A DNA stretch of 11,111 bases from positions 25,327 to 36,437 of the forward strand of contig DHPI01000075.1 in the NCBI GenBank assembly GCA_002407865.1, in the 5' to 3' direction. Below are positions 1 through 6,508 of this stretch, piece by piece. The notes under the pieces were generated by a model. The model was not told the origin of the DNA, did no database searches, and saw only the letters and a list, made by a program, of their open reading frames with translations. The position numbers and the translations under genes are program-made. The DNA comes from Spirochaetia bacterium UBA5368 (GTDB taxonomy: Bacteria > Spirochaetota > UBA4802 > UBA5368). Numbering within the stretch: position 1 is the first letter of the stretch; every line of letters begins with the position of its first letter.

Positions 1-68
1 GTAGCTCAGCTGGATAGAGCAACAGCCTTCTAAGCTGTGGGTCGCAGGTTCAAGTCCTGCCTGGCGTG
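1..68 (+). tRNA. tRNA-Arg (anticodon UCU), 5' end cut by the window
   Basis: The cloverleaf can be folded by eye. The D stem is GCTC (4-7) with GAGC (17-20). The anticodon stem is ACAGC (22-26) with GCTGT (34-38), enclosing the 7-base loop CTTCTAA with anticodon TCT at 29-31. The variable region is five bases (39-43). The T stem is GCAGG (44-48) with CCTGC (56-60) around the loop TTCAAGT. Base 1 is acceptor position 7 and pairs with C61, so six 5' bases lie outside the window. The 3' acceptor strand is 61-67 and the discriminator is G68. The next bases are CAT, so the CCA end is not encoded and must be added by tRNA nucleotidyltransferase. It reads AGA (and probably AGG) arginine codons. Confidence 0.95.
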
Positions 69-385
69 CATAACCGGACAAACTCGAACTTTATTATGAA
101 GTATACTTTCAGTTTGCGTTTCTCGATGCCCACGATGTAGTATTCGACCCCAGCCCTATTGACACGTCTTGTTGCAATCCTGCCTGGAGAATAAAACAAT
201 CAACGTCTGAAATATGTGATCGCTTTATGCATGGCGAATTGTCGTACTGCGCTCGATATACGGTATCCATATCGATGCACATTATGATGTACATGCGAAA
301 GGGGGATACTGTGGTGGAATGCTATCGGATATAAATAGTGCTTGCACTCATGTGGCAGGTATGTATTTATGAACGACTAAAATAT

Positions 386-410
386 AAATATGTTATAATA
401 TAACATATTT
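386..410 (+). promoter_or_regulatory. Extended -10 promoter candidate inside a 25-base perfect palindrome
   Basis: Bases 386-397 and 399-410 are exact reverse complements (12-base arms, one central base), giving a 25-base AT-rich palindrome. The same stretch contains TGTTATAAT at 391-399, a perfect match to the extended -10 consensus TGnTATAAT. No convincing -35 is present at the expected distance, which is tolerated by extended -10 promoters. Transcription would begin near 405-407, leaving a leader of roughly 125 bases before the gene at 533. A dimeric repressor bound here would cover the -10 element, so an operator is a reasonable inference. An AT-rich palindrome could also arise by chance. 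Confidence 0.5.
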
Positions 411-470
411 CGCATATGATGTGGTGTGTTCTGTACTTTGTGTGCTATGGCGGTTTTCAGTTGAGAAATC

Positions 471-488
471 CACGTGAAGCACGTGAAG
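471..488. repeat. Tandem 9-base repeat CACGTGAAG x2
   Basis: CACGTGAAG occurs twice back to back (471-479 and 480-488). Because CACGTG is its own reverse complement, 471-485 can also fold as a 6-base-pair stem with an AAG loop. It lies in the presumed leader of the small membrane-protein gene, about 45 bases before its start codon. It could be a protein-binding site or an RNA hairpin. No known riboswitch was recognised. Confidence 0.4.
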
Positions 489-517
489 GGTGAATAAATA
501 ATATGCGTAATCTTAAA

Positions 518-524
518 AAGGAGG
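518..524 (+). promoter_or_regulatory. Strong ribosome binding site (AAGGAGG)
   Basis: AAGGAGG is a full-strength Shine-Dalgarno eight bases upstream of the ATG at 533. It is the best ribosome binding site in this part of the window and the main reason for treating the short reading frame that follows as a real gene. Confidence 0.85.
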
Positions 525-532
525 AACCGTGA

Positions 533-712
533 ATGCTGGGAATCCCTGATGCATCAATCTGGAGCGCGTATGTTTTGTCGATTGCCTGTGCGATTCTGTG
601 CGTTGTCTATGGCCTGTTAAACTGGAAAAGGGGTATGGAAAACGACGAGCAGCAAATTATTGAGGAACGTGTCTGGGAATCACAAGAACGGGAAATCGAG
701 GAGAGTCTTTAG
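533..712 (+). CDS. Small membrane protein, probable symporter accessory subunit (59 aa)
   Basis: This 59-codon frame starts at ATG 533 behind a perfect AAGGAGG and ends at TAG 710-712. The N-terminal third (MLGIPDASIWSAY...) leads into one hydrophobic segment at about residues 10-30, ending in LLNWKRG. A highly charged, glutamate-rich C-terminal tail (residues 36-59) follows, probably cytoplasmic and helical. The order of a short polar start, one membrane helix, an N-W-x-R-G edge and an acidic tail matches, from memory, the small accessory proteins encoded just upstream of some SSS-family sodium:solute symporters. The symporter start codon follows 58 bases later on the same strand, so the two are probably co-transcribed. 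The likely role is to assist assembly, stability or control of the transporter, but this is inferred from family resemblance and position. It is short enough to be missed by standard gene callers. Confidence 0.85.
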   Translation: MLGIPDASIWSAYVLSIACAILCVVYGLLNWKRGMENDEQQIIEERVWESQEREIEESL

Positions 713-760
713 TTGCCGCGAGTATCATGACTGATTATACACCATCTTTCAACAACATAT

Positions 761-766
761 GAGGTG
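761..766 (+). promoter_or_regulatory. Ribosome binding site setting the symporter start
   Basis: GAGGTG lies just before ATG 771. An upstream in-frame ATG at 759 overlaps this site and has no Shine-Dalgarno of its own, so the start at 771 is preferred. Confidence 0.6.
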
Positions 767-770
767 CACA

Positions 771-2396
771 ATGCTCATAACTATACTCGTTACGCTTGTA
801 TATCTTTTTATCGTTGCATACCTGGGATATGTCGGATTCAGACAGACAAAAAGCTCAAAGGATTATCTTGTCGCGGGACGGCAGGTACACCCGCTGGTGA
901 TGGCGCTTTCGTATGGTGGAACATTTATTTCAACATCCGCGATTGTGGGATTCGGCGGCGCCGCGGGAACGCTTGGAATGGGATTATTATGGCTTACTGT
1001 GCTCAATATATTTTTCGGCATTTTTATCGCGTTTGTCGTTTTTGGAAAAAGAACGCGAAAGATGGGCCATAACCTGGATGCGCATACTTTCCCGGAATTG
1101 CTTGGATTGCGCTTTAATTCAAAATTTCTGCAGGGATTTGCGGGTGTCATAATATTTCTTTTTATGCCGATATACACCGCTGCGGTCATAAAAGGGGGAA
1201 CTGATTTCATCGAGTCGTATTTTCAAATACCGTATGATGTTGCGCTGTTTTTCTTTGTAATAATTGTTGCGCTCTATGTATGGATGGGCGGACTTAAGGG
1301 GGTAATGTACACCGATGCGTTTCAGGCCTCCATAATGTTTATTGGTATGGTAGTGCTGCTGATATTTACATATGTTCAGCTTGGTGGGATTGTTTCAGCA
1401 CATCAGCAGCTTACCGATATGTTCGGCGATGAAAATGTGCGTCAGCAGACGGGAAAACTTATCGCGGGCGGATTTCAGGGGTGGACATCCATGCCGGTGG
1501 CGGGATCTCCCATATGGTGGAACCTTGTAACGACAATTGTTCTGGGAGTTGGAATAGGTGTTCTTGCACAGCCTCAACTGGTTGTCCGTTTCATGACGGT
1601 AAAAAGCAATATGGAATTGAACCGGGCGGTTCTTTCAGGAGGTATCTTTATACTTGCGATGACCGGCATCGCTTTTGTCGTCGGGGCGCTGACCAATGTG
1701 TTTTTCTATAAGAGCGCCGGAAAAATCGCGTTTGTCGCAGCTGGCGCGAATGACTCAATAATACCGGTATACATTAAAACATTTATTCCACCATGGTTTG
1801 GCACGGTATTCCTTCTTACGCTGCTTGCCGCCGCCATGTCGACAATAAGTTCCCAATTTCATACTATGGGTACCGCAGCGGGCAGGGATATTTACGAAAA
1901 GGCCCTTGGCCAAAAGGGAAACAGCCTTTTTATTACAAGGTCGGGCGTGCTTGTCGGTGTGCTTTTAAGCGCGGTACTGGCGCTGCTGGCGAAGCGTCTC
2001 GATGTCAGCATGGCGATTATCGCGACGGGAACAGCGCTTTTTTTCGGGTTGTGCGCGTCATCGTTCCTTCCCGCGTATCTGGGGGCTCTCTATTGTAAAA
2101 ACATGCCGAAGGCCGCCGCGTTATGGGGGATGATCTGCGGCTTTATAACCGGCGCTTTCTGGATATTCTTTATACACGAAAAAGAATCATCAAGCCTGCA
2201 GCTTGTTAAAGCGCTAACTGGAAAAACATCGCTCGTAAAGGATACGAGTTTTGCCAGGCTTGCAATGGTCGATCCTTTGCTTATCGCGCTTCCCGTATCG
2301 GTTGTTGTGACGCTGCTGGTATGGATTACGTATGTCATGTTGAAAAAATCCGATATGGATGTGAATCATATAGAAAGGTGTTTTAAAGGCGTATAA
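771..2396 (+). CDS. Sodium:solute symporter (SSS family)
   Basis: A 541-residue inner-membrane protein that is almost entirely hydrophobic helices, with about 13 membrane segments, the usual size and topology of the family that includes PutP and PanF. Family signatures visible are DYLVAGRQ (31-38) after the first helix, GGLKGVMYTDAFQ (173-185), AQPQLVVRFMTVKS (266-279), and AAAMSTISSQ (353-362), the helix that in structurally known members contributes Na2-site serine/threonine ligands. It should import a small solute, such as an organic acid, amino acid or vitamin, driven by sodium. The substrate cannot be read from sequence. Start 771 is chosen over 759 because GAGGTG precedes it. It follows the small membrane protein at 533-712, probably in one transcript, and ends convergent to the radical SAM gene. 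No clear terminator follows. Confidence 0.93.
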   Translation: MLITILVTLVYLFIVAYLGYVGFRQTKSSKDYLVAGRQVHPLVMALSYGGTFISTSAIVGFGGAAGTLGMGLLWLTVLNIFFGIFIAFVVFGKRTRKMGHNLDAHTFPELLGLRFNSKFLQGFAGVIIFLFMPIYTAAVIKGGTDFIESYFQIPYDVALFFFVIIVALYVWMGGLKGVMYTDAFQASIMFIGMVVLLIFTYVQLGGIVSAHQQLTDMFGDENVRQQTGKLIAGGFQGWTSMPVAGSPIWWNLVTTIVLGVGIGVLAQPQLVVRFMTVKSNMELNRAVLSGGIFILAMTGIAFVVGALTNVFFYKSAGKIAFVAAGANDSIIPVYIKTFIPPWFGTVFLLTLLAAAMSTISSQFHTMGTAAGRDIYEKALGQKGNSLFITRSGVLVGVLLSAVLALLAKRLDVSMAIIATGTALFFGLCASSFLPAYLGALYCKNMPKAAALWGMICGFITGAFWIFFIHEKESSSLQLVKALTGKTSLVKDTSFARLAMVDPLLIALPVSVVVTLLVWITYVMLKKSDMDVNHIERCFKGV

Positions 2397-2508
2397 TTAA
2401 GTAATGATCCGGGAATTATATGCTTTCAGCGATGCGCGGCGCCGCACAACGGAGCGGTTCATTGCAAAAGAAATCAGCACGCGATGTGATGAAGATGCGA
2501 ATCGGCGT

Positions 2509-3387
2509 TTATAATCCCCGCATGTAATCGGAACGGATCAACGACGGATCACGAGAGGATAATACGGCATCGATCGCGGCGAGCATCTTTGCCCTGTCGT
2601 TCGGGAATGTTCCGTTTATGGGCAGATAGTTGGATGCGTGGATGCCGACGAACTTCATCGAATTGACATTCAGGTTTTCAATAAGCGTTTTCATCTCCTC
2701 GATCGTTTCGAAGGGATCGAGGAGTGTGAATTCGCCGTTTTGAACCCGCCGATACAAAATGGTGCCGGATACCGGGGTTACGGTAAGCGCGGCAAGGTAC
2801 TGCGGTTTCATTTCGTTGGTAATCTTCGCGGTGGCGACGGCATGCTCAATAGAGCGCGGGCCCCTGCCTGCAAGCCCCAGGAGCACCATCGATGAAAGAT
2901 TGATGCCGGCCTGGATTAAATTTCTTCCCGCGGCGAGCAGTTCGCTATATGTGGCTCCTTTCTTTATTTCACGAAGAAGCCTTTCGTCGCCGGTTTCAAC
3001 GCCGAGATACGCCTTTGTGAGGCCCGCTGAACGAAGCATAATAAGCTCATCCATGGTCTTGCCTGATGTGCTTGCGGGGCCGACATACGAACCGACATGT
3101 CGCAACGACGGAAAAGACCGCTTCAGCTCATGAAGTATCTCGCACAGCATCCCGGTGTCGATGGCGATTGCGTCGCCGTCGCAGAGAAATACCTTTTCAA
3201 GGTCGCCGAAATGATCCTTTGCCATGCGTATGTCGGCCTTGATTTCGTTTATGTTCCTGACGCGGTATTTCTTGTCCTTGTACATCCCGCAGAATGCGCA
3301 CGCGTTATGCGAACACCCGATGGTGCACTGAAGCAGGTAGCTGTTCGCTTCGCTGAATGGGCGGAAGATGTTTCCTTCATAGCGCAT
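2509..3387 (-). CDS. Radical SAM family enzyme
   Basis: A 292-residue protein with a full radical SAM core. The iron-sulfur motif is GCSHNACAFCGMY (residues 24-36), giving C25-x4-C30-x2-C33 with an aromatic residue before the last cysteine. DGDA at 70-73 corresponds to the SAM-binding GGE region, and AYLGVETG (126-133) is the conserved strand seen in many COG1032-like members. It should bind a 4Fe-4S cluster and cleave S-adenosylmethionine to a 5'-deoxyadenosyl radical. The substrate is unknown. The open frame runs further upstream to 3522 but would then overlap the lipoprotein gene in another frame. The start at 3387 (MRYEGNIF...) avoids this and has AGGA about 12 bases upstream. It is the last gene of a minus-strand trio, 31 bases after the lipoprotein gene. 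Confidence 0.9.
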   Translation of the reverse strand: MRYEGNIFRPFSEANSYLLQCTIGCSHNACAFCGMYKDKKYRVRNINEIKADIRMAKDHFGDLEKVFLCDGDAIAIDTGMLCEILHELKRSFPSLRHVGSYVGPASTSGKTMDELIMLRSAGLTKAYLGVETGDERLLREIKKGATYSELLAAGRNLIQAGINLSSMVLLGLAGRGPRSIEHAVATAKITNEMKPQYLAALTVTPVSGTILYRRVQNGEFTLLDPFETIEEMKTLIENLNVNSMKFVGIHASNYLPINGTFPNDRAKMLAAIDAVLSSRDPSLIRSDYMRGL

Positions 3388-3418
3388 GATAAAAAATTTC
3401 CTGAAGTCTCTGTAGTAG

Positions 3419-3913
3419 TTATGGAATTTCAACCATCGCGTAGCCGCTGATTTTGCCGATACTGGTATTGCCGTTATAATAGCTTTCACTGCTATCCCAG
3501 TCCCAGGGGCGTTTCGCGGCATTTTTTTCGTTCCAGTGAATAATTCCCACTCTGTAAAAATAAAGTCCCCCAGATTCAGGCTTTGCTGCGGAATAGTGGT
3601 CGGTTGTTGAATATTTCAGCGATGGGGAACCGTTCTTGAAATACCGGCTTGCCACTATATCATATCCTGAATATTCGTCGTCGGGTTCTTCCGTAATATA
3701 TATCTCGTATCCCGCGAATTCTTCGCCGCTGTCGGTCTCGTCCCATGATATATAGACATTTCCCACAGAATATTCTGCATGTATCGAGAATGACGACCTG
3801 TCGGTTATCGCGCCTTCAATCGCGTCCATCATATACGAGCATGCCGACATTGATGTCAACAATGAAACGGCCAGAATACAGACGCATGCTTTATATATCG
3901 TACGGGCTTTCAT
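3419..3913 (-). CDS. Small lipoprotein with fibronectin type III-like domain
   Basis: A protein of about 164 residues with a basic N terminus (MKARTIYK), a hydrophobic segment and a probable lipobox ending LTSMSAC, so Cys25 would be the lipidated residue. The lipobox is looser than the E. coli consensus. The mature part (about residues 45-135) has the strand pattern of a fibronectin III-like domain: VYISWDE, FAGYEIYI, then LYFYRVGIIHW. It probably sits on an envelope membrane and binds a protein or carbohydrate. No enzymatic motif is seen. A GTG at 3925 is in frame immediately after the upstream stop. ATG 3913 is preferred because GTGGGG lies six bases before it and it gives a normal signal peptide; ATG 3919 is also possible. 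It sits between the outer-membrane-like gene and the radical SAM gene in one operon. Confidence 0.8.
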   Translation of the reverse strand: MKARTIYKACVCILAVSLLTSMSACSYMMDAIEGAITDRSSFSIHAEYSVGNVYISWDETDSGEEFAGYEIYITEEPDDEYSGYDIVASRYFKNGSPSLKYSTTDHYSAAKPESGGLYFYRVGIIHWNEKNAAKRPWDWDSSESYYNGNTSIGKISGYAMVEIP

Positions 3914-3925
3914 ATTCATCCCCAC

Positions 3926-5290
3926 TTATAAACTGATGTATACGCTGCCTTCAACGGCGAACTTGTCGGCAGTTTCAACTAACTTGCGAAGCTCCGGCGC
4001 GTAATTGTAAATTCCTTTTGCCTCAATCCCGCCGAACGGCGCGCTGAGGCTCAAGGATCCGAATCCTCCATGCAGATAATATCCGGTCCCTTTTTTTCTA
4101 TGCACGGGTATAGCCGGGTCCCAGAAGCGGCTGATGCCGCCGGAAAGGCAGAGCAAATAGCCGTCGTTTGCCCTGTTGCCTAAAAAATTATAACTGATTG
4201 ACACATATGTTTCGCGTAAAGCCGCAAAATGTAACTCACGGGATGTCCGTTTGTCGACAAGCGTTTTTGATGGTTTTTGAAGCTCGGCGCACAGATCGAT
4301 AAAAACATAATTTAAAAGGTTCTCCCTGACCAGAAACGAAAGCGTGTACAGCGCGGCGCGCTCTTTCGCGGTATCGGGCATGGTGTCGCTTTTACCCGCC
4401 GCGCTTTCCACCCATATCGCGTCGTAGGGCTCGTCATTGAAGAGGTTCAGCTTTTTTGCGGTTATTGTGAGTTGCGGCACAGCAGGATGAATCCGATGGA
4501 TGAACAGCGCGGCGGCCTTGTTCACCTCGATGCCGAGCTCAAATGACTCAAGCTCGCTCTGTGAGGTGGTTGTGTTGAGATTGAAAAATGAAAGCAGGTT
4601 CGACGCCATGAAGTAGCGAAATTTCAAATTCGACGAGTCGGTATAACTCATGGTGCCGTCGCTGTTCGGCTCGATCTGGTTGTTGACGATGACGCCGCCA
4701 TGTACATAAAAATAGGGCAGGTACAAAAGCGACAGTGCGAAAATATCATCGAAAAATTGCGTATATTTATAGTCGGTAACGGTTTCGCTTCCGGCAGCGC
4801 CCCTGTTTATTTTTTCCGAACGCGTGAGGCCGTAATGAAAACCGCTGGCGGTAAATCCGGCGATCAGGTTTTTCGGCCGCCAAAGCCCGAATGCTCCCGT
4901 TCCGGCCTCTTCCTCCGCTGTCTCTTTCTTTCTTTTACCGCTGAGCCGTTCGTTCCAGTCCGCGCCCTCATACCCGCCGATAACGGGATAATTAATAGTG
5001 ATACTGCCGTATGTGCGCACAAGCTCCATAGGAATTGTCCGCTTTACGCCCGCGGCGTCAACAGTGCTTATTTTAAAATCGTTTACCCAGTTGATTTTGC
5101 CGTACCAGTCGAGGTACGATTCCTTTTCCTGTATTTTGTCCCAGCGCTCAAAAAACAGGTTCGTCACGGTTTCACTTCGGGAAACCGAATTATGCAGCGT
5201 CGAGGCCTCATACGCAACAGGGTATGCGGCGCTGAATGGGATACATGCGATTGCGGCGATATATGCTATGAGGATAATGACTCGGTTCAC
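3926..5290 (-). CDS. Exported protein, probable outer-membrane beta-barrel, family not recognised
   Basis: A 454-residue protein with a signal peptide (NR, then VIILIAYIAAIACIPFSAA, probable cleavage near residue 21-22). The rest is rich in aromatic residues and short amphipathic alternating strands with glycines, for example near the C terminus (YYLHGGFGSLSLSAPFGGIEAKG and FAVEGSVYISL regions), as in outer-membrane barrels. A lysine/glutamate-rich stretch near residues 117-128 looks like a loop. The frame extends to ATG 5341, but GTG 5290 has GGAG seven bases upstream and yields a compact signal peptide, so it is preferred. Cys16 could be read as a weak lipobox (AIAC), though peptidase I cleavage seems likelier. 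It is first in a minus-strand operon; the lipoprotein gene begins within a few bases of its stop. Function is unknown. Confidence 0.8.
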   Translation of the reverse strand: MNRVIILIAYIAAIACIPFSAAYPVAYEASTLHNSVSRSETVTNLFFERWDKIQEKESYLDWYGKINWVNDFKISTVDAAGVKRTIPMELVRTYGSITINYPVIGGYEGADWNERLSGKRKKETAEEEAGTGAFGLWRPKNLIAGFTASGFHYGLTRSEKINRGAAGSETVTDYKYTQFFDDIFALSLLYLPYFYVHGGVIVNNQIEPNSDGTMSYTDSSNLKFRYFMASNLLSFFNLNTTTSQSELESFELGIEVNKAAALFIHRIHPAVPQLTITAKKLNLFNDEPYDAIWVESAAGKSDTMPDTAKERAALYTLSFLVRENLLNYVFIDLCAELQKPSKTLVDKRTSRELHFAALRETYVSISYNFLGNRANDGYLLCLSGGISRFWDPAIPVHRKKGTGYYLHGGFGSLSLSAPFGGIEAKGIYNYAPELRKLVETADKFAVEGSVYISL

Positions 5291-5297
5291 GAAATAT

Positions 5298-5301
5298 CTC
5301 C
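5298..5301 (-). promoter_or_regulatory. Ribosome binding site deciding the GTG start at 5290
   Basis: On the minus strand GGAG lies seven bases before GTG 5290. This favours a GTG start over the in-frame ATG at 5341, which would add 17 residues ahead of the signal peptide. Confidence 0.55.
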
Positions 5302-5317
5302 AATCGGAATGAATACA

Positions 5318-5348
5318 AGTAAAAAATGACACGGTTTTCATATGTCAA
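5318..5348 (-). promoter_or_regulatory. Possible promoter of the outer-membrane/lipoprotein/radical SAM operon
   Basis: The minus strand reads a perfect TTGACA (-35) at 5348-5343. Weak -10 candidates follow: TTTTTA at 17 bases spacing (5325-5320) or TTTACT at 19 bases (5323-5318). It lies about 30 bases upstream of the proposed GTG start region and inside the divergent intergenic space. The -10 is poor, so this is tentative. Confidence 0.3.
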
Positions 5349-5462
5349 TACAAAATTGATCGGTCATATTTTTTAACGGGTGTGAATAAATTGTAATTGA
5401 TTTCACAGGAAGAAGCTACTACATATTATCAGACAAAGAAACTCCACATTCAGGAATACTAT

Positions 5463-6398
5463 ATGAAAGTACTTGTAGTTGAAGACGATCTGGTATTACA
5501 GATGGCGGTGAAGAAGGTTTTCGATGAAATGGGATTTGAAACCATTCTTTGCTCGGATGGCGAAACCGCGTTTAAAATTATTACGACTGAAAAAATCCGC
5601 CTCGCGATTATCGACTGGATACTTCCCGGTATCGACGGCCTTACGCTGTGCCGCAAAATGCGGAAACTCAGATTGTCCCGGTACGTATATATGATAATAC
5701 TTACGTCAATGTCGTCTAAGGAGAATCTCGTCGAAGCCCTTGACGCGGGCGCCGATGATTTCATTGCAAAACCCTTCGATGAAAACGAACTCGCCGCGCG
5801 TGCGCGTGTAGGAATGAGGATTATTCAGCTCGAAAACAAACTGGTAAACTCACAGAAAAAACTGATAAAGCTCGCGAAAGAAGATCCGCTGACGGGAATA
5901 ATGAACAGGCGCTCTCTCTTTGATGAAATATTGAAAGAGTTGAACAGGGCGTCGCGCGAGAAATCGAGCGTGGCCACTGTTCTGGTGGATGCCGATAACT
6001 TCAAGGCGATAAATGATACCTACGGCCACCTGGTTGGCGACATGGTGCTTGTACAGCTTGCCGAGTCTCTCAAGGATTGTTGCAGGGAATATGATAAACT
6101 GGGACGGTACGGCGGCGAGGAATTTTTGTTGCTACTGCCGCAAACTGATCGCGAAGGCGCAATACACGTCGCAGAGCGAATGCGGAGACATATCAACAAC
6201 AATCCGATCAATTGTGGCGATAAAAGCATTTCACTTACGGTGAGTATCGGCGTATCGACCATCTCATTTGGGGCTGAACATGAAAAATATAAAATTAACG
6301 AACAGATGATGGATGATCTTATCAAAAAAACGGATTATGCCCTGTATGTCGCGAAAAAAGAGGGCAAAAACAGGGTTGCCGTGTACGGTTCCGTGTAA
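5463..6398 (+). CDS. Response regulator diguanylate cyclase (receiver-GGDEF)
   Basis: A 311-residue cytoplasmic protein with an N-terminal receiver domain (1-118): acidic pocket D8 and D9, phosphoacceptor D51, switch T81 and K103 in IAKPF. A helical linker (about 119-138) joins a GGDEF domain (139-311). That domain has DPLTGIMNRR at 141-150, metal-binding DADNFKAIND at 176-185 and an active-site GGEEF at 217-221. An RxxD inhibition site (R208, D211) lies five residues before GGEEF, as in product-inhibited enzymes such as PleD. It should make cyclic di-GMP from two GTP when phosphorylated by a sensor kinase, which is not in this window. The frame opens at a TTG at 5397, but ATG 5463 has AGGAA (5452-5456) upstream and begins exactly at the receiver domain. 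It is divergent from the outer-membrane operon. Confidence 0.95.
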   Translation: MKVLVVEDDLVLQMAVKKVFDEMGFETILCSDGETAFKIITTEKIRLAIIDWILPGIDGLTLCRKMRKLRLSRYVYMIILTSMSSKENLVEALDAGADDFIAKPFDENELAARARVGMRIIQLENKLVNSQKKLIKLAKEDPLTGIMNRRSLFDEILKELNRASREKSSVATVLVDADNFKAINDTYGHLVGDMVLVQLAESLKDCCREYDKLGRYGGEEFLLLLPQTDREGAIHVAERMRRHINNNPINCGDKSISLTVSIGVSTISFGAEHEKYKINEQMMDDLIKKTDYALYVAKKEGKNRVAVYGSV

Positions 6399-6496
6399 AA
6401 TCCGGTTTCATTTAAAAATACTTTACAAAAATATTACATCATTTTAGCGTATCAGCCTGTCGATGAAAAGGCGGTTTAGGGGACGTAATTATATCT

Positions 6497-6501
6497 GGAG
6501 G
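6497..6501 (+). promoter_or_regulatory. Strong ribosome binding site of the EF-G-like gene
   Basis: GGAGG lies seven bases before ATG 6509, confirming that start. The 110-base gap from the diguanylate cyclase stop to 6509 is AT-rich and may hold the gene's own promoter. A TTTACA at 6422-6427 resembles a -35 box, but no good -10 box is correctly spaced. Confidence 0.75.
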
Positions 6502-6508
6502 TTGTAGG

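Larger units (their letters stand above)
69..532. other. Long intergenic region without a credible gene
   Basis: This stretch lies between the tRNA and the small membrane-protein gene. The only open frame of any length is 61 codons on the minus strand (109-294). It has no Shine-Dalgarno and no recognisable protein character, so it is not called. The first half has only short palindromic motifs (AAGTATACTT at 99-108; CGATAT at 254-259 with ATATCG at 269-274), which could be chance, and no clear intrinsic terminator for the tRNA. The second half holds the palindromic promoter candidate at 386-410, the tandem repeat at 471-488 and the strong ribosome binding site at 518-524. It is best read as the control region and leader of the downstream symporter unit. 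Confidence 0.6.

Noticed and set aside
159..164. TTGACA resembling a -35 box in the spacer after the tRNA
   Set aside because: No acceptable -10 element is found 16-18 bases downstream.
109..294. Minus-strand open frame of 61 codons in the tRNA-distal spacer
   Set aside because: It has no Shine-Dalgarno, no recognisable protein features and no operon context.
2436..2445. GC-rich palindrome GCGGCGCCGC between the convergent symporter and radical SAM genes
   Set aside because: It has no loop and no T-run, so it is not a credible terminator, and a short GC palindrome can arise by chance.
5397..5462. Extended N terminus of the diguanylate cyclase from a TTG start
   Set aside because: The added residues precede the receiver domain with no homology, and the internal ATG has a well-placed AGGAA.
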